From Streptomyces carpinensis (GTDB lineage: Bacteria > Actinomycetota > Actinomycetes > Streptomycetales > Streptomycetaceae): a stretch of DNA of 50,349 bases. This document shows, piece by piece, positions 35,290-44,105 of the stretch (positions are counted from its first letter, which is position 1; every line of letters begins with the position of its first letter). The notes under the pieces are model-generated. The model was not told the origin of the DNA. It did not search any database and saw only the letters and a list, made by a program, of their open reading frames with translations. The stretch lies in contig NZ_MUBM01000249.1 in the NCBI RefSeq assembly GCF_002154505.1, positions 1-50,349 on the forward strand, read 5' to 3'. The position numbers and the translations under genes are program-made.

Positions 35290-35309
35290 GGCAGCCGTCG
35301 ACGGCTGCC
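35290..35309. promoter_or_regulatory. Perfect 20-bp palindrome upstream of the two-HTH regulator
   Basis: GGCAGCCGTCGACGGCTGCC is fully self-complementary. It lies in the 289-bp region between the divergent ligase-like gene and the HTH regulator, 124 bp before the latter's start. A candidate operator for a dimeric regulator, possibly the neighbouring one. Confidence 0.5.
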
Positions 35310-35433
35310 TCACGTAAGGCCATGGACGCGACCCACGACCTCATGTGTTGGTGGAAGGATCAACGACCGGACGGGGTGCGTACCCCGACGCGGATCCCGG
35401 ACGAACGCGTCGGCCGTGGAGGGGAGAGGCAAC

Positions 35434-36432
35434 ATGCTGGAGACGGTGGGTCTCACGGCCGCCGAGGGCGATGTCTACCGCCTGCTGATCGTCACCGAGA
35501 CGGCGTCCGCCGAGGACATCGCCGGCCGATCGGAGCTCAGCGTCCCGGCGGCCCGGCAACTGCTGCTCGCCCTGGAGGCCAAGGGACTGGCGTACGAAGT
35601 GGAGGACGGCACCGGCTGGTTCGCTGCCGTCTCCCCGGAGGACGCCCTCGTGCCGCGGCTGCAGCGCCGGCGCGACGACCTGGAGCAGACGCGGGCGGCC
35701 GTGTTCGACCTGGTGGAGACCTACCGGCGCAGCGCTCGCACCCCCGGGGCGGGCGAGGCGGTCGAGATCGTCCGCGGCGCGGCGGCGCTGCGGCAACGCC
35801 TGCGGCAGCTCCAGGACGGTACCCGTCGCGAGATGCTGTGGTTCTGCAAGGCCGGCTATGTGGCGATGCCTCCGGAGAGCAACCAGGAGCAGTTCGCGGC
35901 GCACGCCCGGGGCGTGCTCTACCGCACCCTGTACGAGCAGGCGTACTTCGACGACCCGAACGCGGTGGACAACGTCGTGAAGGGGGTGCTGGTCGGCGAG
36001 GTCGCCCGGGCGGTGCCGCAGCTGCCCCTGCGCATGGCGATCGCCGACCGGTCGGTGGCCGTCCTGCCGCTGAACTCCTCGGGCGCACCCGGCAACCCCC
36101 GCGACCTCAGGGCGGCCGTGGTCCGGCGGAGCAGCCTGCTGGAGGCGCTCATCGCCCTGTTCGAGCACTACTGGGAGGTCGGCGCCCCGCTCCGGGTCAC
36201 CGAGGAGGGCCGCATCGGTGGCGCCGGCCCCACTGATCCGGCGGCGCCCGTGGCGGAGGACCGGCACCTGCTGTCCCTGATGGTCGCCGGCATGACGGAC
36301 GAGGCGATAGCCGGGCAGCTGCGGGTGAGCAAGCGCACGGTCCAGCGGCGCATCCAGGGACTGATGAGCCTCGCGGGCGTCGCCACCCGCATGCAGCTGG
36401 GCTGGCACGCGGCCCGCAGGAACTGGCTCTGA
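35434..36432 (+). CDS. Regulator with N-terminal TrmB-like and C-terminal LuxR-type HTH
   Basis: A 332-residue protein from ATG 35434 with GGAGAGG upstream. Residues about 3-55 (LTAAEGDVYRLLIVTETASAEDIAGRSELSVPAARQLLLALEAKGLAY) form a TrmB/MarR-like winged helix. A middle domain (about 110-260) with EMLWFCKAGYVAMP and VRGVL-like segments resembles the PLD-like domain in such regulators. The C-terminus (LLSLMVAGMTDEAIAGQLRVSKRTVQRRIQGLMSLAGVATRMQLGWHA) is a LuxR-type HTH. This HTH-PLD-LuxR architecture is common in streptomycetes near secreted peptidases and toxins. It is convergent with the S8 peptidase, sharing a bidirectional terminator. Confidence 0.82.
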   Translation: MLETVGLTAAEGDVYRLLIVTETASAEDIAGRSELSVPAARQLLLALEAKGLAYEVEDGTGWFAAVSPEDALVPRLQRRRDDLEQTRAAVFDLVETYRRSARTPGAGEAVEIVRGAAALRQRLRQLQDGTRREMLWFCKAGYVAMPPESNQEQFAAHARGVLYRTLYEQAYFDDPNAVDNVVKGVLVGEVARAVPQLPLRMAIADRSVAVLPLNSSGAPGNPRDLRAAVVRRSSLLEALIALFEHYWEVGAPLRVTEEGRIGGAGPTDPAAPVAEDRHLLSLMVAGMTDEAIAGQLRVSKRTVQRRIQGLMSLAGVATRMQLGWHAARRNWL

Positions 36433-36482
36433 GCACGGCAGCCGACACGCGGGACGGCGGACGGGCCCGCCCGGATGCTGGA

Positions 36483-36512
36483 GGGGCCCGCCGGACGGAT
36501 CCGGCGGGCCCC
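36483..36512. terminator. Bidirectional terminator between convergent regulator and S8 peptidase genes
   Basis: GGGGCCCGCCGG (36483-36494) and CCGGCGGGCCCC (36501-36512) form a perfect 12-bp stem with a 6-nt ACGGAT loop, between two convergent stop codons. Confidence 0.8.
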
Positions 36513-36528
36513 GTACCGACGGCCTGCG

Positions 36529-39500
36529 CTACTTGAGGAGGTAGGCCTTGATCACGGTCTGCTTGAAGGAGTTGCCGGCGGCGTCCTTGAGATAGGTGCG
36601 CAGGCTGACGGAGCCGCCCGAGGAGCGGCGCGGGTGCTCCACGGTCGCGGTGCGCTCCATGCCGGAGCCTTTCACCTCGGCCGTGCGCCAGGTCTTGCCC
36701 TCGTCGTAGGAGACCTCGACGGTGAGGGTGCGCACAGGTGTCGCGGCGGCGCCGACCGGGCGCTGGATGAGGACCGGTATGTCGAGCTTGCGTCCGGCCT
36801 CGGCCCGGTTCCACTCGTCCAGTTCCGGTGACATGCGCACCGCGTACAGCGGCAGCGTCTGCCGTTCCGTCGTGGTCTGCGACCGGAACCACCACTCGGC
36901 CCGCAGATGTGTGGAGATGGAGCTGCCGGGCGCGAGGTCTCGGTCCTGCTCGAGCGTGGCGTGGTAGTCGGCGGGGCCGGCGTCGGCCGGAACCGCGGCG
37001 TAGCCCTGGTAGTCGGCGACGATTTCACCGTTGCGTCGCAGCTCCCAGGTGGGCCGGCCGCTGGTCGACGTCGCGGCCACCAGGTCCATCCCCCCGTTGG
37101 CGGCGTCCTCGAGGGCGAACCACATGTCGTTGCCCTCCCGGAAGGTGTTCATCCCCTCCGGTGAGAAGCCCATGGCCTGGACGCCCTGGTTCCAGCGCTC
37201 CTCGACCCTGGCCCCTGTCCGGTAGGCGCGGATGGTGCTGAGGTAGCTCTGTCCGCGCGGGCTGTCGGGGTCGAAGAAATTCCACTGGTCGAAGGCGGTC
37301 TGCCAGCGCAGGCCGTCGGCCGCCGAGAAGTAGTCGACGCGCCGGTTGGGGACCGGAAGACCGTCCATCCGCTGCACGGTGAACCGGACGTTGTCGACGT
37401 ACATGTAGATGAAGCGGGAGGCGGTGGTCTGCGGAGCGGTGGCGGCGAACGTGGTGGTCACCGCGGCCAGTTCCGACTTGCGGGGACGGTAGCCGGGATC
37501 GGCCGGGATGGCGCCGTGCACCGGCCGGGTCAGGTAGTAGACGGACGGGGGATGGGTGCCGTCGGTGGGCGGCTCACCCCAGACGGTGCTGACCAGGTAG
37601 GTGAACTTCGAGTGCTTGTACCGCGCCGTCGGCGTGGCGTACAGGCCCTCGATGCGGTCTCCGCCGACCGCGTTGTTCATGACGACGGACAGAAGCTGGT
37701 CGGCCAGGCTGATGGTGCCGAACTCGGCCGACATGATGCGTGCCGAGCGGCTGGGGGCGGAGACCGTGACGGGCTTCGCCGTCCGGGCGTCGATGGTCGC
37801 CTTCTGGTCGGTGCTCGTGACGACCTTCGGCACGCCGACCACTGTGCCCTCGGTGAAGTCTGCGTCGAAGAAGAAGCCGCTCACGGAGTAGGTGTCGTTC
37901 GGCAGCCGCAGCACGGTGCTGCTTCGGCCGAGCACTTCCTGCTCGTAGCTCTTGCCGTCAGCGGAGTCGACGAGCAGGTAGGCGTACTCGGGAGCGGTGC
38001 CCGAACGGCTCTTCAGGTTGATCCGCAGATCGTGGGAAGGCTGCTCGACGTCGGCGCCGAACGGGACGCGCACCGAGACGTGGTTGTCCGCGGTGGTCGC
38101 GCTCACCACGCCGCTGAAGGCGGTGTAGAGCGTGGTGGCCTCTGCGTCGAGGGTGAGGGTGACGTCCGCGGTTCCGTGTGCGGGCACGGTGACCGTGTCG
38201 GCGCTGAGGCGGAACAGGCCCTCAGGCGCGGGCTTTTTGCCGGCCTGGTAGCCGGCGTTGTGCTTCAGGTGGAGGGTGACCGGCTCGCCGCCGGGGTTGC
38301 GGTAGGTGATGGTCCGGCTGACCGGCGGGCGCGCGCCGTCACTCCAGCGGATCAGTCCGAAGTCCAGCCCGGTGGGCTCGGCGGTGACCTGCTGGTCGAC
38401 CGCCCGGGCGATGTCCACCCGTCCGGCGCCCTGATAGTAGGCGCCGTGCTCGAGGGCACCGGTCGTCGTGTGCATCAGCTGGCGCTTGACCTGTTCCGGG
38501 GTCCAGTCGGGGTGCTGCTGGAAGAGGATGGCGGCGGCGCCGGTCACGTGAGGCGTGGCCATGGAGGTGCCGCTCATCTCGGTGTAGCCGTCGTCGGCGG
38601 TGGTGCCGCCGGCCCGGGCGGCGACGACCCCGACGCCGGGGGCGACGAGGTCGGGCTTGAGACCGGAGTCGCCGACCCGCGGGCCGGTCGCGCTGAAGCC
38701 GGCGAGCTCGTCGTTGATCTGGGTGGCGCCTACGGCCAGGGCGCTGTCGGCGGAGGCGGGGGTGGCGACCTTGCCGGGGCCGTTGTTGCCGGCCGCGGCC
38801 ACGACCAGGGTGCCGTAGTCACGGGTGACGGTCTCGACCATGGCCTCGATGGCGTCGGTCCCAGGGGTGTCGGTGTCACCGAGGCTGAGGTTGATCACCT
38901 TGGCGCCGTGCTGGGCGGCCCAGGCGAGTCCCTCGACGATGGCGGAGTCGTCGCAGTTGCCGTCCATGGTGCAGACCTTGCCGGACAGGATCAGGGCACC
39001 TGGTGCGACGCCCTTGTACCGGCCGTCGGAGGCGGCGCCGGAACCGGCGACGATCGATGTCACGTGGGTGCCGTGACCCATGAGGTCGTCGGTGGTCGGC
39101 TCGCTGGTGAAGTTCGCCGATTCGGTGACGAGGCCCTTGAGGTCAGGGTGCCGGGGGTCGAACCCGGTGTCGAGCACCGCGACCTTGACGCCGTCGCCCC
39201 GGTAGCCCTGTTCCCAGGCGTGGGGGGCTCCGACGAGCGGCACTGTCTTGTCGAGCTGCACCCTGGCGTGTCCGTCGAGCCAGACCCGGCGGATGCTCGC
39301 GCCGAAGGACGCGGTGCCCGCCTTGGCGGCGGCGATGCCCCTCCAGAACTCGGCGGCGTTCCCGCGGTCTTCGCTGAGCGTCGCGAAGGAAGTACCGGAA
39401 ACGGCGCGGACCCCGTCGGCTCCGGCCGTGGCGAGCCGGCGCTCGGCGGTGTCCGCCCCACCCGCGTACTGGACGATCAGCGGAAGGCCCGACCGGTCGG

Positions 39501-39927
39501 CGTACTTGTTCCTGACCAGGGCGGAAACGTTGAACAACGCGCGGTCGAGACGGTCCTTGGCCAGCAACGGAAGAGCGTCGGCGGGTATGACGGTCCAGTC
39601 CCGGCCGTCCTGGCGCTTGATGAACGTGAGGTGCTCGCGGCCCTCGGCGGGCTCGACCGACACGCTCTGCTTGCCCGACGGATCCTGCGTCAGCGTGACC
39701 CGGTCGCCCGTGATCAGGGTGACCTGGTGCCGGACGATCGCCGGCGACTGGTCCGCCCCGCCCTGCACGGACACGCCTGCGCGGGGCGCACCCGGATCGA
39801 AGTCCCGGGCGGCGCCGGGAGGAGCGGTCAATCCCGCCAGAAGTGCGGCCAGGGCGGCAACGGCGGCCACATGCGGCGACCGGGATCTGTGGACACCCGC
39901 CCGCCACCTGATGTTCCTGTGTCTCAT
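36529..39927 (-). CDS. Secreted S8 family (subtilisin-like) serine peptidase
   Basis: A 1132-residue precursor. The N-terminus is basic, then hydrophobic (VAAVAALAALLAGLTAPPGAARDF), a signal peptide of about 41 residues. A propeptide follows to about residue 215. The catalytic domain has Asp253 (VAVLDTGFDPRHPDL), His285 (GHGTHVTSIVAG), oxyanion Asn381 (AAAGNNGPG) and Ser455 (SGTSMATPHVTGAA), so the triad is complete. About 600 C-terminal residues form beta-rich regions, with VNLLV-like repeats replaced by fibronectin-like segments (TVTVPAHGTADVTLTLDA; TVEVSYDEGKTWRTAEV near the end). It is an exported protease for nutrient release or processing. The CTTGGCGC direct repeats at about 39986-40009 lie upstream in its promoter region. 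Confidence 0.92.
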   Translation of the reverse strand: MRHRNIRWRAGVHRSRSPHVAAVAALAALLAGLTAPPGAARDFDPGAPRAGVSVQGGADQSPAIVRHQVTLITGDRVTLTQDPSGKQSVSVEPAEGREHLTFIKRQDGRDWTVIPADALPLLAKDRLDRALFNVSALVRNKYADRSGLPLIVQYAGGADTAERRLATAGADGVRAVSGTSFATLSEDRGNAAEFWRGIAAAKAGTASFGASIRRVWLDGHARVQLDKTVPLVGAPHAWEQGYRGDGVKVAVLDTGFDPRHPDLKGLVTESANFTSEPTTDDLMGHGTHVTSIVAGSGAASDGRYKGVAPGALILSGKVCTMDGNCDDSAIVEGLAWAAQHGAKVINLSLGDTDTPGTDAIEAMVETVTRDYGTLVVAAAGNNGPGKVATPASADSALAVGATQINDELAGFSATGPRVGDSGLKPDLVAPGVGVVAARAGGTTADDGYTEMSGTSMATPHVTGAAAILFQQHPDWTPEQVKRQLMHTTTGALEHGAYYQGAGRVDIARAVDQQVTAEPTGLDFGLIRWSDGARPPVSRTITYRNPGGEPVTLHLKHNAGYQAGKKPAPEGLFRLSADTVTVPAHGTADVTLTLDAEATTLYTAFSGVVSATTADNHVSVRVPFGADVEQPSHDLRINLKSRSGTAPEYAYLLVDSADGKSYEQEVLGRSSTVLRLPNDTYSVSGFFFDADFTEGTVVGVPKVVTSTDQKATIDARTAKPVTVSAPSRSARIMSAEFGTISLADQLLSVVMNNAVGGDRIEGLYATPTARYKHSKFTYLVSTVWGEPPTDGTHPPSVYYLTRPVHGAIPADPGYRPRKSELAAVTTTFAATAPQTTASRFIYMYVDNVRFTVQRMDGLPVPNRRVDYFSAADGLRWQTAFDQWNFFDPDSPRGQSYLSTIRAYRTGARVEERWNQGVQAMGFSPEGMNTFREGNDMWFALEDAANGGMDLVAATSTSGRPTWELRRNGEIVADYQGYAAVPADAGPADYHATLEQDRDLAPGSSISTHLRAEWWFRSQTTTERQTLPLYAVRMSPELDEWNRAEAGRKLDIPVLIQRPVGAAATPVRTLTVEVSYDEGKTWRTAEVKGSGMERTATVEHPRRSSGGSVSLRTYLKDAAGNSFKQTVIKAYLLK

Positions 39928-39985
39928 GGTGGGACAGCGTGACGCCCGCGAAGAGCGTAGGTCAGCCCCCGGCGCTGTCCAGCAA

Positions 39986-40035
39986 GCGCCAAGTCACCTT
40001 TGCGCCAAGGCCAATTGTTCGCAAATCTCGCCAAA
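39986..40035 (-). promoter_or_regulatory. Direct repeats in the S8 peptidase promoter region
   Basis: GCGCCAAG occurs at 39986-39993 and 40002-40009 (16-bp period), with a related CGCCAAAA at 40029-40036. On the peptidase strand these read CTTGGCGC. They lie in an unusually AT-rich stretch about 60-110 bp before the peptidase start, consistent with activator or repressor binding. Confidence 0.4.
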
Positions 40036-40124
40036 AGAATCAGTTGTTCGGGCAGTTGGACGTCCCTGAGGATCTCCTGGCGCGACCTGGTGGCCCGGCC
40101 CGTGCGGGCCGTGGCGGGAGCCGG

Positions 40125-41363
40125 TCACCGGGCCGGGTCCCGCGAGGCCGGTGGACGGTCCGCCTCGTCCGCGACGGTTCGAGCGCCGGCGCCGCGGTCG
40201 GCCAGGGCCGGAACGAGGGCGCCGAGCATCGCGACGCCGGTCAGGGCGAAGGCCCAGGGGTAGCCGGTCGCGGCGGCGAGCCAGCCGAAACCGATGGCGC
40301 CCACGCCCATGCCGGCGTCGTAGGCGAAGTTCCACAGCGCGCTGACCGCGCCGAAGCCGGCCGCCGACACCCGCGCGTACATCAGCGACAGCGTGGCGTT
40401 CTGGGCGACGCCGAAGCCGATCCCGAACAGGCCGACGGCGACCACCACCGCCACCGGACTGCGGGTCAGCGCCATGAGTGACGTGCCGGCGGCGGACAGC
40501 AGCAGACCGGGGAGGACCAGCCCGGCGGAGCCGTGGCGGTCCCCGCGCCGCCCGGCGAGCCAGCGCGCCAGGGTGGCCGCCGCCGGCTGGACGAACAGTG
40601 CCGTGGCGACCAGGCCGGTGGCCGACGCAGGGACGGCGAGTGGCAGGAAGGTGACGACGATCCCGGCAGCGACGGCCGATACCGCGAACACCACGGCGGG
40701 CCGCAGCAGTTCGGCCGTGCGCAGTGCCTCGGTGATGCCGACGGACCGCCCGGAGTTGCGGATCCTGTCGGGCAGGCCGGGCACGGTGGGGATCGCGGCG
40801 AGCGCGGCCACCGCGCCGGCGGTGAAGACGACCCCGTAGCCCGCGTGCGCGGCCAGCCACACCCCCAGCGGCAGCGCCACCAGTGAGGGCACCCCGCTGA
40901 CGAGGCCGGTCACGGCCAGGCCCTCGCTGCGCCGCTCGGCCGGGATCAGGGAAGCGGTCAGCCCACCCCCTGCGACCACGGTGAACGCGAAACCGAGTCC
41001 GCGCAGCAGACAGACCGCGACGATCCACCCCGGCTCCCGGGAGATCGGCAGCGCAAGTGCGGGGGCGCCCATCAGGCCCAGGCCGACAGCCAGCACCACG
41101 CGATAGCCGAAGCGGCGTACCAGGACCGGCGTGGCCAGCTCGCCCGCCACAGTGGCCAGCATCAGGGCACCGGTGGCAAGTCCGGCGGCCCCGCCGCCCC
41201 CGCCCCGGTCGCCCGTCGAGGCGTAGCGCGGTACGGCGGACAGGAGCAGGTAGAAGCTCGTCGAGCCGCCCAGGATGGACACGAAGCGCAGCAGCAACGG
41301 CCGTGTCAGCAGAGCCGGGCGGGCGACGAGTGCCGAGGGAGTGGAGTCGAGAGGTTCGGTCAC
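40125..41363 (-). CDS. MFS transporter
   Basis: A 412-residue 12-helix major facilitator protein. LVRRFGYRVVLAVGLGLMG is the loop 2-3 region, and LLRGLGFAFTVVAGGGLTASLIPAERRSEGLAVTGL matches motif C and surroundings of drug/sugar exporters (YfcJ/YhhS-like group). The N-terminus is cytoplasmic, and the C-terminal tail is charged. It is divergent from the MocR-type regulator with only 47 bp between start codons, suggesting control by that regulator. Substrate unknown; export of an amine or vitamin-B6-related compound is possible in that context but unproven. Confidence 0.85.
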   Translation of the reverse strand: MTEPLDSTPSALVARPALLTRPLLLRFVSILGGSTSFYLLLSAVPRYASTGDRGGGGGAAGLATGALMLATVAGELATPVLVRRFGYRVVLAVGLGLMGAPALALPISREPGWIVAVCLLRGLGFAFTVVAGGGLTASLIPAERRSEGLAVTGLVSGVPSLVALPLGVWLAAHAGYGVVFTAGAVAALAAIPTVPGLPDRIRNSGRSVGITEALRTAELLRPAVVFAVSAVAAGIVVTFLPLAVPASATGLVATALFVQPAAATLARWLAGRRGDRHGSAGLVLPGLLLSAAGTSLMALTRSPVAVVVAVGLFGIGFGVAQNATLSLMYARVSAAGFGAVSALWNFAYDAGMGVGAIGFGWLAAATGYPWAFALTGVAMLGALVPALADRGAGARTVADEADRPPASRDPAR

Positions 41364-41410
41364 GGCAGGACGCTAAGGGATCGACCGGATGGGCGATAAG
41401 CTCCGGTTCC

Positions 41411-42817
41411 GTGACTCCGGAGTGGTCCAGTTCCCCGCCCGAGCTACTGCTGGCCGTCGACCGGACCAGTGGCCGGCCACTTCACGCCCAACTGCAGCAC
41501 GGGCTGAGGGACGCCATCCGCACCGGCCGCCTTCAGGTCGGCGAACGCCTGCCGTCCTCCCGGGAACTGGCCCGCGCGCTCGGCGTCTCCCGCGGCCTGG
41601 TGCAGGAGTGCTACGCCCAGCTGCAGGCCGAGGGTTACCTCGCCACGCGTCCCGGCTTCGCCACCCGGGTCGCGGCCGGCGCGGCAGAGCCGCCGGGCGA
41701 CCCGCAGCCGCGAAGCACCGCGCCCCGGCTGCTGGCCGACTTCCGCTGCGGAGTGCCGGACCTGGGCTCCTTCCCGGTCCACGACTGGCTGCGGGCGCTG
41801 CGCGAGGCGGCCCGTGCCATGCCGACCGCCGAGTTCGACTACGGCGACCCACGCGGCAGTGCGCGCCTGCGGGAGATCTTGGCCGCCTATCTGCGCCGGG
41901 TCCGGGCCGCCGCGACCGACCCGCGGCACATCGTCGTCTGCAACGGCTACGCCCAGGGCCTCGGCCTCGCGTTCCGCGTCCTCGCGGACATCGGCGTGCA
42001 CACGGTGGCCTTCGAGGACCCCGGTTCGCCCGACACCGTCGCCGCCGCAGCCGCCACGGCCGGCCTGCGCGCGGTGCCCGTGCCGGTGGACTCGGGCGGC
42101 ATCGACGTGCGGGCGCTGGCCGCGACCGACGCCCGCACGGTCGTGGTCACCCCCGCCCACCAGTGGCCGACCGGCGTCGCGCTCGCCCCCCAGCGCCGAC
42201 TGGCCCTGGTCCAGTGGGCCCGCGACCGCGACGCGGTGGTCATCGAGGACGACTACGACGCCGAGTTCCGCTACGACCGCGAGCCCGTGGGCGCGCTCCA
42301 GGGCCTGGCCGCCGACCGGGTCATCTCGATCGGCACCGTCAGCAAGTCCCTCGCCCCCGCCTTGCGCATCGGCTGGATGGTCTGCCCGCCGGAACTGGCC
42401 GACCCGATCGCCGAGCAGAAGCACCGCAGCGACCGCGGCACGCCCACACTCGACCAACTCGCCCTGGCCGAGCTGATCGAATCCGGACGCTTCGACCGCC
42501 ATCTGCGCCGGATGCGGACCACCTATGCGGCTCGCCGCGCCGTGCTGCTCGCCGCGCTCGCCGAAGACGCGCCCGTGCTGCGGGTCACCGGCCTCGCCGC
42601 CGGGTTTCACGCGGTCACCCACCTGCCCACGGGCGTGGTGGAGCAGGACGTCGTCACCGTCGCCCGAGAACGGTCCGTCGGCCTGTACGGCATGAGCGCC
42701 TACCGGGCCTCACACGCCGCCGAACCCGCGCAACTCGTCCTCGGCTTCGGCAATGTCGGTGAGCGGGCCGTCGCCGCGGGCATCGCGGCCGTCGGCCGGC
42801 TGCTCATGGGGTGGTGA
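41411..42817 (+). CDS. MocR/PdxR-type GntR regulator with aminotransferase domain
   Basis: A 468-residue fusion. Residues about 20-85 form a GntR winged HTH (PLHAQLQHGLRDAIRTGRLQVGERLPSSRELARALGVSRGLVQECYAQLQAEGYL). The rest is a fold-type I aminotransferase domain with EDDYDAEFRYDREPVGALQ and the PLP lysine Lys312 in TVSKSLAPALRIGW. MocR proteins bind PLP or its amino acid adduct and regulate a neighbouring gene, often divergent. The GTG at 41411 has no clear ribosome site, so the mRNA may be leaderless. The 47-bp gap to the MFS start must hold both promoters and operator. The 3' end overlaps the next minus-strand gene by 108 nt. Confidence 0.87.
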   Translation: MTPEWSSSPPELLLAVDRTSGRPLHAQLQHGLRDAIRTGRLQVGERLPSSRELARALGVSRGLVQECYAQLQAEGYLATRPGFATRVAAGAAEPPGDPQPRSTAPRLLADFRCGVPDLGSFPVHDWLRALREAARAMPTAEFDYGDPRGSARLREILAAYLRRVRAAATDPRHIVVCNGYAQGLGLAFRVLADIGVHTVAFEDPGSPDTVAAAAATAGLRAVPVPVDSGGIDVRALAATDARTVVVTPAHQWPTGVALAPQRRLALVQWARDRDAVVIEDDYDAEFRYDREPVGALQGLAADRVISIGTVSKSLAPALRIGWMVCPPELADPIAEQKHRSDRGTPTLDQLALAELIESGRFDRHLRRMRTTYAARRAVLLAALAEDAPVLRVTGLAAGFHAVTHLPTGVVEQDVVTVARERSVGLYGMSAYRASHAAEPAQLVLGFGNVGERAVAAGIAAVGRLLMGW

Positions 42818-43234
42818 ACTCCGGGATTCGTGCCGGTCGGCGCGGCGGAACGAGCGACGCAGCGGGGCCGCGGTGGCGAAGACGAAGAGCCCGAAGAGCG
42901 TGATCGGCGTCAGCCCGACGGGCTGGAGGTAGTCGAGCGGGTGGCGCACCACGCCCGCCCAGTTCCCCCACCAGTTCGCCGTGAGGTCGGCCGCTATGAC
43001 GGCCGCCCCCAGGACCGGACCGGCCGGGCGGACCAGGGCGATCCACGCCGCGGCCAGCGCGTCGAGCACCAGCAGGGAATGGAAGAGGAGTTGACTCGGC
43101 ATCGGCCAGTCGCGGTAGGCGTGGATGCCGCCGGTGGCGGCGAAGTAGGCGTGGGCGCCAGTCCCTTCGAGGAACCCGATGACGTACACCACTGCCACCC
43201 ATCGAGCCCAGTGCGGCTGCGCCCCCCATCGCAT
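42710..43234 (-). CDS. Small four-helix membrane protein, unknown function
   Basis: A 174-residue protein from ATG 43234 (MRWGAQPHWARWVAVVYVIGFLEGTGAHAYF). Four hydrophobic segments occupy about residues 12-32, 44-62, 67-85 and 100-120; the rest is a polar C-terminal tail (RRADRHESRSSPPHEQPADGRDARGDG). I do not recognise the family, though the layout resembles DoxX-like or similar actinobacterial membrane proteins. A TATAGA hexamer lies 9 nt upstream of the ATG on its strand, so it could be leaderless. The tail is encoded antisense to the last 108 nt of the MocR gene, so the true stop may be an unusual extension. Confidence 0.6.
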   Translation of the reverse strand: MRWGAQPHWARWVAVVYVIGFLEGTGAHAYFAATGGIHAYRDWPMPSQLLFHSLLVLDALAAAWIALVRPAGPVLGAAVIAADLTANWWGNWAGVVRHPLDYLQPVGLTPITLFGLFVFATAAPLRRSFRRADRHESRSSPPHEQPADGRDARGDGPLTDIAEAEDELRGFGGV

Positions 43235-43421
43235 ACGACCGACTCTATAGGTGCCGGTCGAACGCGGGGGAGGAGCTCTCCCGCACGAGAGCCCACCCAC
43301 TCGACGGTTCCGTACCGTATGGCAGCGCCGACTCCACCCTCGCCCTCCCCACCGCCGGGCTTTCGGCCGCTCACCGGTCTCCATCTCCCGCGCGGACGCT
43401 CCCGGCGCCGCTCGGCAAGCG

Positions 43422-43991
43422 TCAGTCGGCCGCGGCGACCGCGGCCTTGATGAGCCGGCGAGCGGCCGCGTCGGTACGGGCGACGTCGTGGGTGACCAGG
43501 CGGTCCTGGCACAACCCGCGCAGACCGGAGACCAGCAGTGTCGCTTGTGCCCGTGCCTGCTGGGGCGGGAGGCCCAGCCGACCGTAGGCAGAGGCGATCG
43601 GACCGATCATGACCTCCACGGTGTCGGCAGCGAGGCTGCCGTACTGCTCCGGATCGGTGGCGGCCAGACTGAGCAACTGCAGAAGCATGCGGATCGACCT
43701 GGACTGCTCCCCGACGGTGATCGCTTCCCACAGGGCGTCGGCGGCCTGGCGCAGGCCGGCGGTGTCGCGGACGCCGTCGAACATCGCGTGGGCGTCGGGA
43801 CGGCTGACGGCCAGCGCCTGCGCCAGCAGGTTCTCGCGACTGCCGAAGTAGTACAGAAGCATGCGCTTGGTGGTTCCGATGGACTCAGCGAGCGGGCTCA
43901 GCGACATCTGCGCGAGGCCGTGGTGCTGGAGGTAGTGCACGACCTGCTTCAGCAGCTCGACACGTTTTTCGGCGTTGATGGGACGAGGCAC
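43422..43991 (-). CDS. TetR family regulator of the adjacent membrane protein gene
   Basis: A 189-residue TetR protein. The HTH is NAEKRVELLKQVVHYLQHHGLAQMSLSPLAESIGTTKRMLLYYFGSRENLL. The C-terminal domain is helical (SIRMLLQLLSLAATDPEQYGSLAAD). The GTG at 43991 was preferred because the alternative ATG at 44027 would place a perfect palindrome (44001-44014) inside the coding region; neither start has a good ribosome site, so this is uncertain. It is divergent from the membrane protein with a carboxypeptidase-regulatory domain, and paired operator-like repeats fill the space between them. Confidence 0.82.
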   Translation of the reverse strand: MPRPINAEKRVELLKQVVHYLQHHGLAQMSLSPLAESIGTTKRMLLYYFGSRENLLAQALAVSRPDAHAMFDGVRDTAGLRQAADALWEAITVGEQSRSIRMLLQLLSLAATDPEQYGSLAADTVEVMIGPIASAYGRLGLPPQQARAQATLLVSGLRGLCQDRLVTHDVARTDAAARRLIKAAVAAAD

Positions 43992-44000
43992 CTTTTGACT

Positions 44001-44054
44001 GTACCGGTCGGTACGTGTAAATTCCATGGAACATAAATGTTCCGATCGGTACGT
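44001..44054. promoter_or_regulatory. Paired operators and nested palindromes between tetR and membrane protein genes
   Basis: GTACCG-GT-CGGTAC (44001-44014) is a perfect palindrome. ACCGGTCGGTACGT (44003-44016) recurs as TCCGATCGGTACGT (44041-44054) with 12 of 14 bases identical, 38 bp apart. Between them lie TTCCATGGAA (44022-44031) and GGAACAT-AA-ATGTTCC (44028-44043), both perfect inverted repeats. Probable TetR binding sites flanking the divergent promoters. Confidence 0.65.
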
Positions 44055-44105
44055 TAACCATGTACGGCCATGGCGACGGCTCGGTGAAGAACGGAGAGGG
44101 ATGCC

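Noticed and set aside
37516..39942. 808-residue plus-strand open frame antisense to the S8 peptidase
   Set aside because: The minus-strand peptidase has a signal peptide and complete catalytic triad; the plus frame is Gly/Val/Asp repeat-like shadow sequence.
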